Assembly: GCA_016178435.1 (NCBI GenBank)
Contig: JACOTK010000038.1
Span: forward strand, 1-9,769
Direction of reading: 5' to 3'
From: Actinomycetota bacterium
GTDB taxonomy: Bacteria > Actinomycetota > Acidimicrobiia > Acidimicrobiales > CADCSY01
Length of the DNA: 9,769 nucleotides
Shown here in pieces: positions 1 to 7,450 of this stretch. Position 1 is the stretch's first letter. Every line of letters begins with the position of its first letter. Below the pieces are notes generated by a model. It had not been told where the DNA came from. It saw only the letters and a list, made by a program, of their open reading frames with translations, and ran no database searches. Both the position numbers and the translations under genes were made by a program.

Positions 1-114
1 GACAGGCAGGCCGAGATCGAAACCATCGCCGCCTCGTGGTTCACGAGCGGCGACGAACAGGCCCACGATGGCGAGGATCAGCAAGGCCATCACGACGGGA
101 CGCCTGGTGGTCAC
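1..114 (-). CDS. N-terminus of a membrane-anchored or exported protein (partial, cut by window edge)
   Basis: This minus-strand frame opens with GTG at 114-112 and runs open to the window edge, giving 38 codons. The start overlaps the stop of the upstream glycosyltransferase gene as GTGA, a typical sign of translational coupling. The visible peptide begins VTTRRPVVMALLILAIVGLF (initiator read as Met): a short basic stretch, then about 16 hydrophobic residues, then a polar region rich in Gly, Asp and Arg. This fits a signal peptide or signal anchor, so the rest probably lies outside the cytoplasm. In other actinobacteria I recall genes of the DUF5719 type following a similar large glycosyltransferase, but 38 residues are too few to assign a family. 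The existence of the gene is well supported by the overlap and frame; its function is unknown. Confidence 0.7.
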   Translation of the reverse strand, partial: MTTRRPVVMALLILAIVGLFVAAREPRGGDGFDLGLPV

Positions 115-3041
115 GGGGCCACCTTGCCGACAACCTTGGGCCGGCTCTTGAACAGCGATCGCACCACCGCTGCCCACCCTGCCAACTGAGCGATCGAGAC
201 AAGCACGAACCACCACGAGGTCGGCGGGTCGGCGGGCTCCGGTCCCGGAGGCGCCTGCCATGCCATGTTCTCGTAGAGCGTGACGGCCGGATCGATGTCG
301 AGTCGTCGCAGATCGAGCTGACGGGCTACCGCCCGGGTCAGACCCAGCGGCAGTGAGTGCACCGCCGTGTTCGTCCGATCGGGAGCAAGTTGTTCAACCA
401 GGATGATGTAACGAATGCCGAATGGCGCCACCGTCCGACCGAGACGCTCGGTCTGGCCTCGTGCCGTCGCCTGCATCGCCCGGGCGATCTCTTCGGAAGC
501 TGCACTCGGGGGAACCTGCCAATGATCGGCGAGCTTCGGAAACCCGTTGGCCGACACCCCGATGGCGACGTCGTCGGCAAGCACTCGGCCCGCCATGGGC
601 AGCACCTCGGCATCCCCCATCCAGAGGACCTGATAGTCCTGACCCGCCTTTGCCTCGTCCTCGAGAAATCCCAATGTTCGGTCGAGACCCACCTCGGGGA
701 CCTCAACCCGTCCGTCGAGAGCCGCACCGAGTGCGGGCAACACGCCCAGAACCACGCCCGCCGCAGCCACCAGGGACATCGCCTGGCGCCATCCGAACCT
801 CTCGCCCCGGAGATCATGCTCGAAGGCACACATCCCGATACCGACACCGAGGGCCAATGCCACCGCAGCAAAGCTCAACAACACCTCGGGTCCTGGCAGC
901 GGGATGGGCAGCCAATCGTGATCCGCCACGAGAGCCAGAGCCCACGAGCCGACGAGGATGCCCCACATCTGTGTCGCTGCACGAAACCGCCACTGCTTGC
1001 CGATCAACATCCCAAGGGAGGCGGCGATCACCAGTCCCACGACGAGCGCCGATCGGTGGGGACCCACGCCGAAAGCAAACAGGTCGCCCATGCCCGCATC
1101 TCCGGGGCCCAACGGGGCGACGCCGGCGAAGGACTCCCACCTCGCTCCGGCGATGGCCATGCCCACGACCCATGGGGCATGAAGGGCCGCAGCAAGGCCG
1201 CTCGCGCCGGCCACGAGGCCGACAAGGGAAGGGGACGTGTCGGCTCGGCGCATCCTCTTCGTTCCGGAAGGGACGGCCACCCACCCGAAGATCACAACGA
1301 CGACGCTCACCAGGAGAAACAGCAACAGAGCCATCGGGACGAAGGCCACGACGGCAGCGAGGATCAGCCCGAGGGCGAGCACCGGTCGACCGCTCCGTTT
1401 GGTGAAGTCAACCTGCCCGTCGTCGCCTCGGCCGCCTCCCCATGGCCCGGCCGCTGAGGCATGCAGCACGAATTGGAGCATCCAGGGAGTCGCCGCGTAC
1501 AGGACCAAGCCCGCCAAGCGCCCTTGGGCCAACGCATTGAACGGGAGTGGGATGGCAGCGTAGACCACCAGCGTGACCACTCGGGCGGGCCGGGAGCCGA
1601 GTACCGAGCTCATTCGCCAGATGCCCACCAGGCCGAGCGGCATGGTCCCGAGGACGAGAACATGCTGGAGGACGCCCATGGCTCCCAGGGAGACCAACCC
1701 GGCAAGACCGATCAGGGCGCCTGCGGTGGGGGCAGGTGACCGGCCATCGAAGCCGATCGCATGCAAACCCCGGAGGTACTCGGTCAGCAGGGAGACAGGG
1801 CCGGCGTCAAAACCTGCGACACTGCCCAGCTCAGGCCAGGCGCCTCGGAGCAACCCTCGAAGCGCGACGAGCAACACCCACGCCGTAGCGCCGATCGTGA
1901 TGGGCACGATGCGCGACTTCCTGTCGGCAAGGGACTCCTGCAACTCGGCAAATTCCTGGCGAGCCTCCTCCAGCGCCCTCGCCGGACTGGCCCTGCCGAG
2001 CTCACCCCGCAGAAAGCCCAAAAGGCGTGCGCTTCCCCTGATCTGCAAACGACGGATCTCGTGATCACTCAACACTCGGGTCTGCTGGATCTGGCGTCGT
2101 CGCCGACGCAACTCGCCGATGCGCCGGAGGTTCCACGCCCAGGCACTCGCCACGTCCACCACATGTCCCGGATGTCCGGTGACCAGGGCGTAGAACATCT
2201 CGCCGAAGGTGAAGAGGATCGCCTGGGGCAACACCCGCAGGAGGTGCACGAGGCCGTACACGCTGAGCATGGTTCGCAGTCGGTGACGGGCCTGTAGCCG
2301 GCGGCGATCATCAACCGGGCGCCTCGACGCGAGCGCCTCCTGGTGTTGGACCCTGGCATCGGGAACAACCAACACTCGGGCGCCCGCCACATGCGCACGC
2401 CAACAGAGGTCGAGGTCCTCACCGAGGAAGTCGATCGCAGGGTCGTACCCGCCGAGCACGTGAAAGAGGTCGGCTCGTACAAGCGTGCAGCCGCCGGGCA
2501 CCACGAACACATCGCGCACCGCATCGTGTTGTTCCTGATCCAACTCGCCACGATCGACATGCGAGGAGGCGACGCCGGTCTTGTCGACGGACAGTCCCAC
2601 CTGCAGAAGCCGATCCGGAGCGCCCCATGCGACCAGCTTCGGGCCGACGATGCCGGCGTTCGAGCGGTACGCCTCCTCGACCAGCAATCGCACGACGTCA
2701 GGTTCCAACAAGACGTCGTCATGGCACAGCAGAAGGTACGGTGCGCCTTCGACCATGGACAGGACCTCATTGGTTGCCGCGCCAAAACCCGGATTGGTAT
2801 CCAAACGACGCACGTAGGCCGAGGGCATCACCTCGGCGACGCGTGGCAACGCCTCCGTTGGGCCCGCTGCATCGATGACCAACACCGACATGTTCGGATA
2901 GTCCTGCCCGGCAATGCTCGCCAGGGATTCCTCGAACCAGGGGCCGCCTTCGTGGGTCACGACGACCACCACCACAGCCGGCGCGTCGAAAACCGAGGCG
3001 GCTGCCTCATCGGGCTCGGTGTCGGTCGGTGTGTCAGGCAT
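111..3041 (-). CDS. Family 2 glycosyltransferase fused to a large polytopic membrane region
   Basis: This is a 976-residue protein. Residues about 20-240 form a GT-A fold family 2 glycosyltransferase: a hydrophobic first strand (AVVVVVVTHEGG, 22-33), the DTNPGFGAATN segment (81-91), an HDD metal/nucleotide motif (107-109), and GEDLDLCWR (207-215), which holds the usual acidic catalytic region and is followed by VPDARVQH. A basic, helical linker (about 240-375) leads to roughly eleven hydrophobic segments between 381 and 775. A polar region of about 165 residues (776-940) follows, then a final membrane helix (about 942-962) and a short basic tail. The polar region contains FGIRYIIL and a LYEN segment like those at the ends of large GT-C or YfhO-type membrane glycosyltransferases. 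The likely role is transfer of a sugar to an envelope glycan or lipid carrier at the membrane; donor and acceptor are not visible. The ATG at 3041 has no clear Shine-Dalgarno sequence. It lies 113 bases after gmd on the same strand. Confidence 0.85.
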   Translation of the reverse strand: MPDTPTDTEPDEAAASVFDAPAVVVVVVTHEGGPWFEESLASIAGQDYPNMSVLVIDAAGPTEALPRVAEVMPSAYVRRLDTNPGFGAATNEVLSMVEGAPYLLLCHDDVLLEPDVVRLLVEEAYRSNAGIVGPKLVAWGAPDRLLQVGLSVDKTGVASSHVDRGELDQEQHDAVRDVFVVPGGCTLVRADLFHVLGGYDPAIDFLGEDLDLCWRAHVAGARVLVVPDARVQHQEALASRRPVDDRRRLQARHRLRTMLSVYGLVHLLRVLPQAILFTFGEMFYALVTGHPGHVVDVASAWAWNLRRIGELRRRRRQIQQTRVLSDHEIRRLQIRGSARLLGFLRGELGRASPARALEEARQEFAELQESLADRKSRIVPITIGATAWVLLVALRGLLRGAWPELGSVAGFDAGPVSLLTEYLRGLHAIGFDGRSPAPTAGALIGLAGLVSLGAMGVLQHVLVLGTMPLGLVGIWRMSSVLGSRPARVVTLVVYAAIPLPFNALAQGRLAGLVLYAATPWMLQFVLHASAAGPWGGGRGDDGQVDFTKRSGRPVLALGLILAAVVAFVPMALLLFLLVSVVVVIFGWVAVPSGTKRMRRADTSPSLVGLVAGASGLAAALHAPWVVGMAIAGARWESFAGVAPLGPGDAGMGDLFAFGVGPHRSALVVGLVIAASLGMLIGKQWRFRAATQMWGILVGSWALALVADHDWLPIPLPGPEVLLSFAAVALALGVGIGMCAFEHDLRGERFGWRQAMSLVAAAGVVLGVLPALGAALDGRVEVPEVGLDRTLGFLEDEAKAGQDYQVLWMGDAEVLPMAGRVLADDVAIGVSANGFPKLADHWQVPPSAASEEIARAMQATARGQTERLGRTVAPFGIRYIILVEQLAPDRTNTAVHSLPLGLTRAVARQLDLRRLDIDPAVTLYENMAWQAPPGPEPADPPTSWWFVLVSIAQLAGWAAVVRSLFKSRPKVVGKVAP

Positions 3042-3087
3042 CAGGGTCGCCCGAGGGTAGCGCCCATTCGGGCCCGGCAGGCAACGG

Positions 3088-3126
3088 CCGGCACATTCCG
3101 GGACCGTCGACGGTCAGGGATGCCGG
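3088..3126 (-). other. Strong intergenic hairpin between gmd and the glycosyltransferase gene
   Basis: On the plus strand the arms pair in three blocks: CCGGCA (3088-3093) with TGCCGG (3121-3126), TTCC (3096-3099) with GGGA (3117-3120, one G-U type pair), and GACCG (3102-3106) with CGGTC (3111-3115) around a TCGA loop. The core 3102-3115 is a perfect 14-base palindrome. The only interruptions are CA, GG and a single A. There is no T-run after it in either direction, so it is not a classical intrinsic terminator. It could reduce read-through, stabilise the gmd transcript, or be a protein-binding site. Confidence 0.5.
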
Positions 3127-3154
3127 GGCGCACGTGATCTGTCGCCTTCAAGGC

Positions 3155-4138
3155 CTAGTGGCGGAGCTTGTCGCTTTCGAGCTTCAGGTCGTGCTCGACC
3201 ATCATCGTGACCAATTCGGGAAAGCTGATCGAGGGCTTCCATCCGAGCTTGGTCCGGGCCTTGGTGGCGTCACCGACCAGCAGGTCGACCTCGGCGGGAC
3301 GCATGAAACGCTCGTCCTGTTTGACGTATCGCTCCCAGTCCTCGATGTCGGCCGCGGCGAAGGCCAGTTGCACGAACTCACGCACCTCGTGGGTCTCACC
3401 GGTTGCCACCACGTAGTCCTCGGGCTGGTCCTGTTGGAGCATCAGCCACATCGCCCGCACGTAGTCACCCGCAAAACCCCAGTCACGCCGCGGGCTGAGA
3501 TCGCCGAGCATCAGCTCGCTCTGCAGGCCGAGCTTGATGCGTGCCACGGCATTGGTCACCTTGCGCGTGACGAACTCCATGCCTCGGCGGGGACTTTCGT
3601 GATTGAACAAGATGCCGCTGCACGCGTACATGTCGTAGGACTCGCGGTAGTTCACCGTGATGTCGTGACCGAACACCTTCGCCACACCGTAGGGGCTACG
3701 GGGATAGAAGGGGGTCTGTTCGTTCTGGGGGGTCTCACGAACCTTGCCGAACATCTCGCTCGACGAAGCCTGGTAGAAGCGCATCGGGTTGTCGCGCCCA
3801 CCCACGATGCGAATGGCCTCGAGCATGCGCAGCACGCCGAGACCCGTCACATTTGCGGTCAGCTCAGCCTGCTTGAACGACAGAGCGACAAAGGAGATCG
3901 CCCCGAGGTTGTACACCTCGTCGGGCTGCACGTGCTCCAGGGCGCTGACGAGCGAGGTGAGGTCCTGCAGGTCGCCGCTGACCATCTCGATGAACGGGAA
4001 CTCCTCCGCGACGATGTCGGCGCGGGTGTTGCTCTGGCCCTTGACGAGGCCGAACACCTCGTAGCCCTGCTGATTGAGGAACTCCGCAAGGTACTGACCG
4101 TCCTGACCGGTCACACCGGTCACGAGTGCACGGGGCAT
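3155..4138 (-). CDS. gmd: GDP-mannose 4,6-dehydratase
   Basis: This 327-residue enzyme of the extended short-chain dehydrogenase family converts GDP-D-mannose to GDP-4-keto-6-deoxy-D-mannose, the precursor of GDP-D-rhamnose, GDP-L-fucose and related sugars. Visible signatures are the nucleotide-binding TGVTGQDGQYL (7-17), SSSEMFG (125-131) with the catalytic Glu, YPRSPYGVAK (145-154) with the catalytic Tyr150 and Lys154, LFNHESPRRG (177-186), RRDWGFAGDYV (217-227) and the terminal RPAEVDLLVGD (280-290). It most resembles the short bacterial type I recall from the Pseudomonas D-rhamnose locus rather than the longer 350-370 residue type. The frame stays open to an ATG at 4222, but I chose 4138: GGAG lies 7 bases upstream, the protein then begins MPRALVTGVTG as in the family, and a possible -10 lies inside the extension. 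No GDP-4-keto sugar reductase or fucose synthase is present in the window. Confidence 0.93.
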   Translation of the reverse strand: MPRALVTGVTGQDGQYLAEFLNQQGYEVFGLVKGQSNTRADIVAEEFPFIEMVSGDLQDLTSLVSALEHVQPDEVYNLGAISFVALSFKQAELTANVTGLGVLRMLEAIRIVGGRDNPMRFYQASSSEMFGKVRETPQNEQTPFYPRSPYGVAKVFGHDITVNYRESYDMYACSGILFNHESPRRGMEFVTRKVTNAVARIKLGLQSELMLGDLSPRRDWGFAGDYVRAMWLMLQQDQPEDYVVATGETHEVREFVQLAFAAADIEDWERYVKQDERFMRPAEVDLLVGDATKARTKLGWKPSISFPELVTMMVEHDLKLESDKLRH

Positions 4139-4181
4139 CAACAAACTCCATTCGAGAAATCCACCGAGGCGTGAGACGGTC

Positions 4182-4187
4182 AGCCTA
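4182..4187 (-). promoter_or_regulatory. Possible -10 element for gmd
   Basis: Reading the minus strand, TAGGCT fits the actinobacterial -10 pattern TANNNT and lies about 43 bases upstream of the chosen gmd start, which would give a leader of roughly 35-40 bases containing the GGAG site. No convincing -35 hexamer sits at the usual distance. This rests on one short degenerate motif. Confidence 0.25.
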
Positions 4188-4263
4188 TCCGAGACGCCAT
4201 CGACGCCCATCATGGCCTTCAACGTGTCGCCGGGAACTCGGCCGGCAAAGGATCGACGAAGAT

Positions 4264-4292
4264 TTCACCCTCGGCGACCTCGGCGCTAGCGT
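4264..4292 (+). promoter_or_regulatory. Possible promoter for the flippase gene
   Basis: TTCACC (4264-4269) and TAGCGT (4287-4292) are separated by 17 bases, matching loose -35 and TANNNT -10 patterns. Transcription would start near 4299 and give a very short leader before the ATG at 4310, which fits the lack of a Shine-Dalgarno sequence there. The motifs are weak. Confidence 0.22.
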
Positions 4293-4300
4293 CACCTTCC

Positions 4301-4325
4301 TCGATTCGAATGCTTTCGATTCGAA
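4301..4325 (+). repeat. Tandem TCGATTCGAA element in the divergent region
   Basis: The ten-base TCGATTCGAA occurs at 4301-4310 and again at 4316-4325, a period of 15 bases, each copy ending in the palindrome TTCGAA. The pair lies across the proposed flippase start codon at the edge of the divergent gmd/flippase intergenic region, so it could be an operator. No regulator is identified. Confidence 0.45.
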
Positions 4326-5698
4326 CACCTTGCGACCTGCCCTCATCCGAACCGTGGAGCAACCTCCTGAGCACGCGCGAACGTCTTGACCGTCTCAATG
4401 AGCGCAACCCACTGCCCGAGGGAACCCTGGCAGTGGGAACCGGTCTGCTCCTCAACGGCTTCACCACCTACGCTTTTCTCGTCCTTGCCGCCCGTGCACT
4501 CGGCACGGAGCAATACGCACCACTCTCGGTGCTGTGGGCGCTGGTCTTCCTGGTGGGGCCCGGCCTCTATTTGCCACTCGAGCAGGAGACGAGCCGTGCG
4601 CTGGCCGACCGCATGGCACGGGGTCTCGGCGGCGGACCGCTTGTCAGACGGGCCATGTTGCTCGGTCTCGGGTTGACGCTGATCCCCCTCGTCGCAACCT
4701 TGGCGGCCAACGGGCTCATCCTCGAGCACCTCCTCGATGACCAGTTCATGCTGTTCGTCGCCTTTGCGCTCTCACTCGTGAGCTTTGCCGTCGTGTACCT
4801 CGCACGCGGCGTGCTGTCGGGCATGAACCGCTTCCGGAGTTATGCCACCTACATGGGCGCCGAGGGCACCGGACGCCTCCTGGTCTGCATCGTGTTGATG
4901 GTCCTCGGCGTCTCCAGCCCCGGACCCTTCGGGCTGGCCGTCGCGTTGACCCCACTGGTCGGCATCGCGATCGCGATGCGCGGGCAGCACGGTCTCGTCG
5001 AACCAGGCCCGGAGTCTCCGTGGAGCGAGCTGTCCGCCGCCATCCTCTCCTTGTTGGCAGGATCGTTGCTCGCCCAGCTTCTGGTCAACGCCGGGCCTCT
5101 GACCGTCGAGCTCCTGGCCAAGCCGTCGGAGGAAGCGGCTGCGGGCCGATTCCTGGCGGGCGTCATCGTCGCCCGCATCCCACTCTTTCTCTTCCAGGCC
5201 GTCCAGGCCGCGCTCCTGCCGAAGCTCTCGGCGCTCGCCGGCGCGGGTGAGCTCGGTGAGTTCCGCAATGGACTGGGCAAGCTGCTCCGTGTCGTGGTTG
5301 CGATAGGGGTGATCGCAACACTTGGAGCCTTCGCCGTCGGACCGTGGGCTCTTCGCCTCTTCTTCGGACCGGAGTTCGACCTGACACGCCAGGATCTCGG
5401 GCTCCTGGCCCTCGGGAGCGCCGCCTACATGATGAGCATTGCCATGGCCCAGGCGCTCATCGCCCTTTCCGGCCATCTGCGCGTGGCGTCGGGTTGGCTG
5501 GCCGGCATCGTCGGGTTCGTGGTCGTGGCCGCCCTGGGCCACGAGTTGTTCCTGAGAGTTGAGCTGGGGCTGCTGGCCGGCTCGGCCCTCGCCGCCCTCA
5601 CCATGGGCCTGCAACTGGTGGGCCAACTCCGTCGAGGTGCGATCATGACCCGATCCGGCATCATCGAGGCCCTTCACGATCTGCCGATGGAACCCTGA
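4310..5698 (+). CDS. Polytopic polysaccharide flippase-like protein (Wzx/MATE-type)
   Basis: This 462-residue membrane protein has about 12 predicted helices (approximately 42-62, 70-90, 113-135, 145-168, 188-200, 205-224, 240-262, 282-304, 325-345, 362-388, 392-412 and 418-440). Length, helix count and style fit the MOP superfamily of polysaccharide or lipid-II-type flippases, which move lipid-linked sugars from the inner to the outer face of the membrane. The stretches FLVLAARALGTEQYAPLSVLWALVF (a family-like first loop) and ARGVLSGMNRFRSYATYMGAEG (165-186) are typical; such proteins have no short catalytic signature, so the call rests on overall pattern. Its place between gmd and rmlABCD suggests export of a deoxysugar-containing glycan. 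The start at ATG 4310 lacks a Shine-Dalgarno sequence. The only in-frame GTG further on (4433) has GAGGGA upstream but would begin just before helix 1, so 4310 is kept with reservations. It could also be another member of the MOP superfamily. Confidence 0.78.
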   Translation: MLSIRTPCDLPSSEPWSNLLSTRERLDRLNERNPLPEGTLAVGTGLLLNGFTTYAFLVLAARALGTEQYAPLSVLWALVFLVGPGLYLPLEQETSRALADRMARGLGGGPLVRRAMLLGLGLTLIPLVATLAANGLILEHLLDDQFMLFVAFALSLVSFAVVYLARGVLSGMNRFRSYATYMGAEGTGRLLVCIVLMVLGVSSPGPFGLAVALTPLVGIAIAMRGQHGLVEPGPESPWSELSAAILSLLAGSLLAQLLVNAGPLTVELLAKPSEEAAAGRFLAGVIVARIPLFLFQAVQAALLPKLSALAGAGELGEFRNGLGKLLRVVVAIGVIATLGAFAVGPWALRLFFGPEFDLTRQDLGLLALGSAAYMMSIAMAQALIALSGHLRVASGWLAGIVGFVVVAALGHELFLRVELGLLAGSALAALTMGLQLVGQLRRGAIMTRSGIIEALHDLPMEP

Positions 5699-5704
5699 GG
5701 CTCA

Positions 5705-5737
5705 CCCGAGACGCGGGGGGTGGTTCCCGATCTCGGG
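5705..5737 (+). other. Hairpin between the flippase gene and rmlA
   Basis: CCCGAGA (5705-5711) pairs perfectly with TCTCGGG (5731-5737), and inside it CGGG (5714-5717) pairs with CCCG (5726-5729) around an eight-base loop. It begins seven bases after the flippase stop and ends 25 bases before the rmlA start. There is no T-run, so it may be a weak or factor-assisted terminator, or a transcript structure separating the two genes. Confidence 0.5.
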
Positions 5738-5762
5738 CCACAGGTGATACAACTCAGGCTGT

Positions 5763-6869
5763 ATGAAAGGCCTGATCCTCTCGGGTGGCGCAGGCACGCG
5801 CCTTCGCCCCATCACTCACACCAGCGCGAAACAACTGGTGCCGGTGGCCAACAAGCCCATCCTGTTCTTCGGGCTCGAGGACATGGCCGAAGCGGGGATC
5901 AAGGAGGTCGGCATCATCGTGGGCTCGACCGCCGACGAGATTCGCGCTGCAGTGGGCACCGGGTCCCAATGGGGTCTCGAGGTCACCTACATCCCACAGG
6001 ACGAGCCCCTGGGGCTCGCCCATTGCGTGCTCATCGCGCAGGACTTCCTCGGCAACGACAACTTCGTCATGTATCTGGGCGACAACCTGCTGCGTCAGGG
6101 CGTCAAGGAATTCGTGGACGGGTTCAACGCTGCGGTGCAGCGAGCAGGAACACCGACGCTCGATTCGGAGGAGGAGGCGCCCGCAGCCCAGATCCTGCTG
6201 GCACGAGTGCCCGATCCCGAGCGGTTCGGGGTGGCCGAGCTCGACGCCTCGGGCGCCGTCGTTCGTCTCGTCGAAAAGCCCGAGATCCCCCCCTCCGACC
6301 TGGCACTCGTGGGGGTCTACCTCTTCGACCCCTCGATTCACGAGGCGGTTCGAGCCATCAGGCCTTCGCCGAGAGGCGAGTTGGAGATCACCGATGCCAT
6401 CCAGTGGCTCATCGATCAGGGTCGCCGGGTTCGCCATGAGGTGGTCGACGGGTGGTGGATCGACACGGGCAAGCTCGAGCCGCTGCTGGAGGGCAATCGC
6501 CTCATCCTCGAGACGATCGAACCGAGCGTCGCGGGCTCCGTCGATGCCGAATCCCGTCTCGATGGTCGTGTGGTGATCGAGGAGGGCGCCGAGATCGTCA
6601 ATTCCACGGTTCGGGGACCGGCCATCATCGGCCCTCGGACGCGGCTGGTGAACAGCTACGTCGGACCGTTCACGTCCATCGCGGGCGACTGCGAGCTGGT
6701 GGATTCGGAGATCGAGCACTCGATCGTGCTCGATCACAGCACCATCACCAACATCTCACGTCTGCAGGACTCGCTCATCGGTCGGGAGGCTCGGGTCATC
6801 CGCAGCGGCATCCGACCCCATGGCACACGCCTCATGGTGGGCGACCATTCACGCGTCGATCTGGAGTAG
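5763..6869 (+). CDS. rmlA: Glucose-1-phosphate thymidylyltransferase, long form
   Basis: This enzyme joins dTTP and glucose-1-phosphate to make dTDP-glucose, the first step of dTDP-L-rhamnose synthesis in the cytoplasm. Its 368 residues match the long form (StrD-like) rather than the roughly 290-residue RmlA. The N-terminal nucleotidyltransferase domain shows LSGGAGTRLRPIT (6-18), AKQLVPVANKP (22-32), YLGDN (104-108) with the metal-binding Asp, FGVAE (155-159), EKP (171-173), GELEITD (205-211) and WWIDTG (231-236). Residues about 255-365 form a left-handed beta-helix with hexapeptide-like turns. Compared with the family as I recall it, an acidic insertion of roughly 10-15 residues lies near 129-141, just before the AAQILL strand. 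It is first in the rml operon. Only a weak AGG sits four bases before the ATG, so a short or absent leader is possible. Confidence 0.95.
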   Translation: MKGLILSGGAGTRLRPITHTSAKQLVPVANKPILFFGLEDMAEAGIKEVGIIVGSTADEIRAAVGTGSQWGLEVTYIPQDEPLGLAHCVLIAQDFLGNDNFVMYLGDNLLRQGVKEFVDGFNAAVQRAGTPTLDSEEEAPAAQILLARVPDPERFGVAELDASGAVVRLVEKPEIPPSDLALVGVYLFDPSIHEAVRAIRPSPRGELEITDAIQWLIDQGRRVRHEVVDGWWIDTGKLEPLLEGNRLILETIEPSVAGSVDAESRLDGRVVIEEGAEIVNSTVRGPAIIGPRTRLVNSYVGPFTSIAGDCELVDSEIEHSIVLDHSTITNISRLQDSLIGREARVIRSGIRPHGTRLMVGDHSRVDLE

Positions 6870-6875
6870 ACAACT

Positions 6876-7442
6876 ATGGCAACCATCACCGAGTCAGCCG
6901 TCATCGCCGACGTGTTCCATGTCGTACCGACCGTGCACCGTGACGAACGGGGCTTCTTCGTCGAGACGTACCGACGGTCCTGGTTTCCCCTCGGCCGTGA
7001 GATGGTGCAGGCAAATCGCGGTGACCGCCAGGCCGGGTCCGTCGTGGGGCTGCACTACCACCTGCACCAGGCCGACTACTGGTACGTACCCTTCGGACTT
7101 GCACGGGTGGTGCTCCACGACCTGCGCACCGGCTCTCCGACCGACGGCGCAACCCTCACCCTCGATCTCGGCGCTCCCCCCGGCGCCGACAATGACCATG
7201 CGGGGGTGTTCATCCCTCCCGGCGTTGCCCACGGCTTCGCCGCGCTGACCGACATGACCATCACCTATCTGGTCGACGGCTACTACAACGCAGCCGATGA
7301 GCTGGGCGTCGCCTGGAACGACCCCGCCGTCGAGGCCGACTGGGGCATCGCCGAACCGATTCTCTCGCCTCGCGATCAGGCCAACCCTCGCCGGGATGCG
7401 CTTGACCCAGGTGTTCAACCCCATCACCGTCTTCGAACCTAG
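6876..7442 (+). CDS. rmlC: dTDP-4-dehydrorhamnose 3,5-epimerase family protein (divergent)
   Basis: This 188-residue cupin would carry out the third step of the pathway, epimerising dTDP-4-keto-6-deoxyglucose at C3 and C5. It shows DERGFF (23-28), GLHYH (58-62), PPGVAHGF (114-121), the Tyr pair region (Y131, Y136-Y137), WNDP (147-150) and LSPRD (163-167). Aligned by eye with Salmonella RmlC, it keeps equivalents of His63 (H60), His120 (H119), Tyr133, Tyr139 and Asp170 (D167). It has Val for Arg60 (V57) and Val for Asp84 (V78), and has no Lys near the Lys73 position. Position between rmlA and rmlB, with GGAG nine bases upstream and six bases after rmlA, supports the pathway role. A change in stereochemistry or rate cannot be judged from sequence. 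The C-terminal 15 residues are low in similarity and rich in His, Pro and Arg. Confidence 0.85.
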   Translation: MATITESAVIADVFHVVPTVHRDERGFFVETYRRSWFPLGREMVQANRGDRQAGSVVGLHYHLHQADYWYVPFGLARVVLHDLRTGSPTDGATLTLDLGAPPGADNDHAGVFIPPGVAHGFAALTDMTITYLVDGYYNAADELGVAWNDPAVEADWGIAEPILSPRDQANPRRDALDPGVQPHHRLRT

Positions 7443-7450
7443 GACACATC

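Noticed and set aside
357..1457. Long plus-strand open frame of 366 codons
   Set aside because: It is antisense to the glycosyltransferase gene, has low-complexity His/Arg/Gly-rich sequence typical of GC-rich shadow frames, and shows no domain.
3029..4174. Plus-strand open frame of 381 codons
   Set aside because: It is antisense to gmd, whose motifs are unmistakable; the shadow has no recognisable domain or ribosome binding site.
4139..4222. 28-residue N-terminal extension of gmd to the ATG at 4222
   Set aside because: The family begins at MPRALVTGVTG, a GGAG site is placed correctly for the internal start, and the extension shows no conserved feature.
4772..5677. Minus-strand open frame of 301 codons
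   Set aside because: It lies antisense to the flippase helices; its Gln/Glu/Gly-rich sequence reflects complementing hydrophobic codons.
5754..6737. Minus-strand open frame of 327 codons
   Set aside because: It is antisense to rmlA with no family features.
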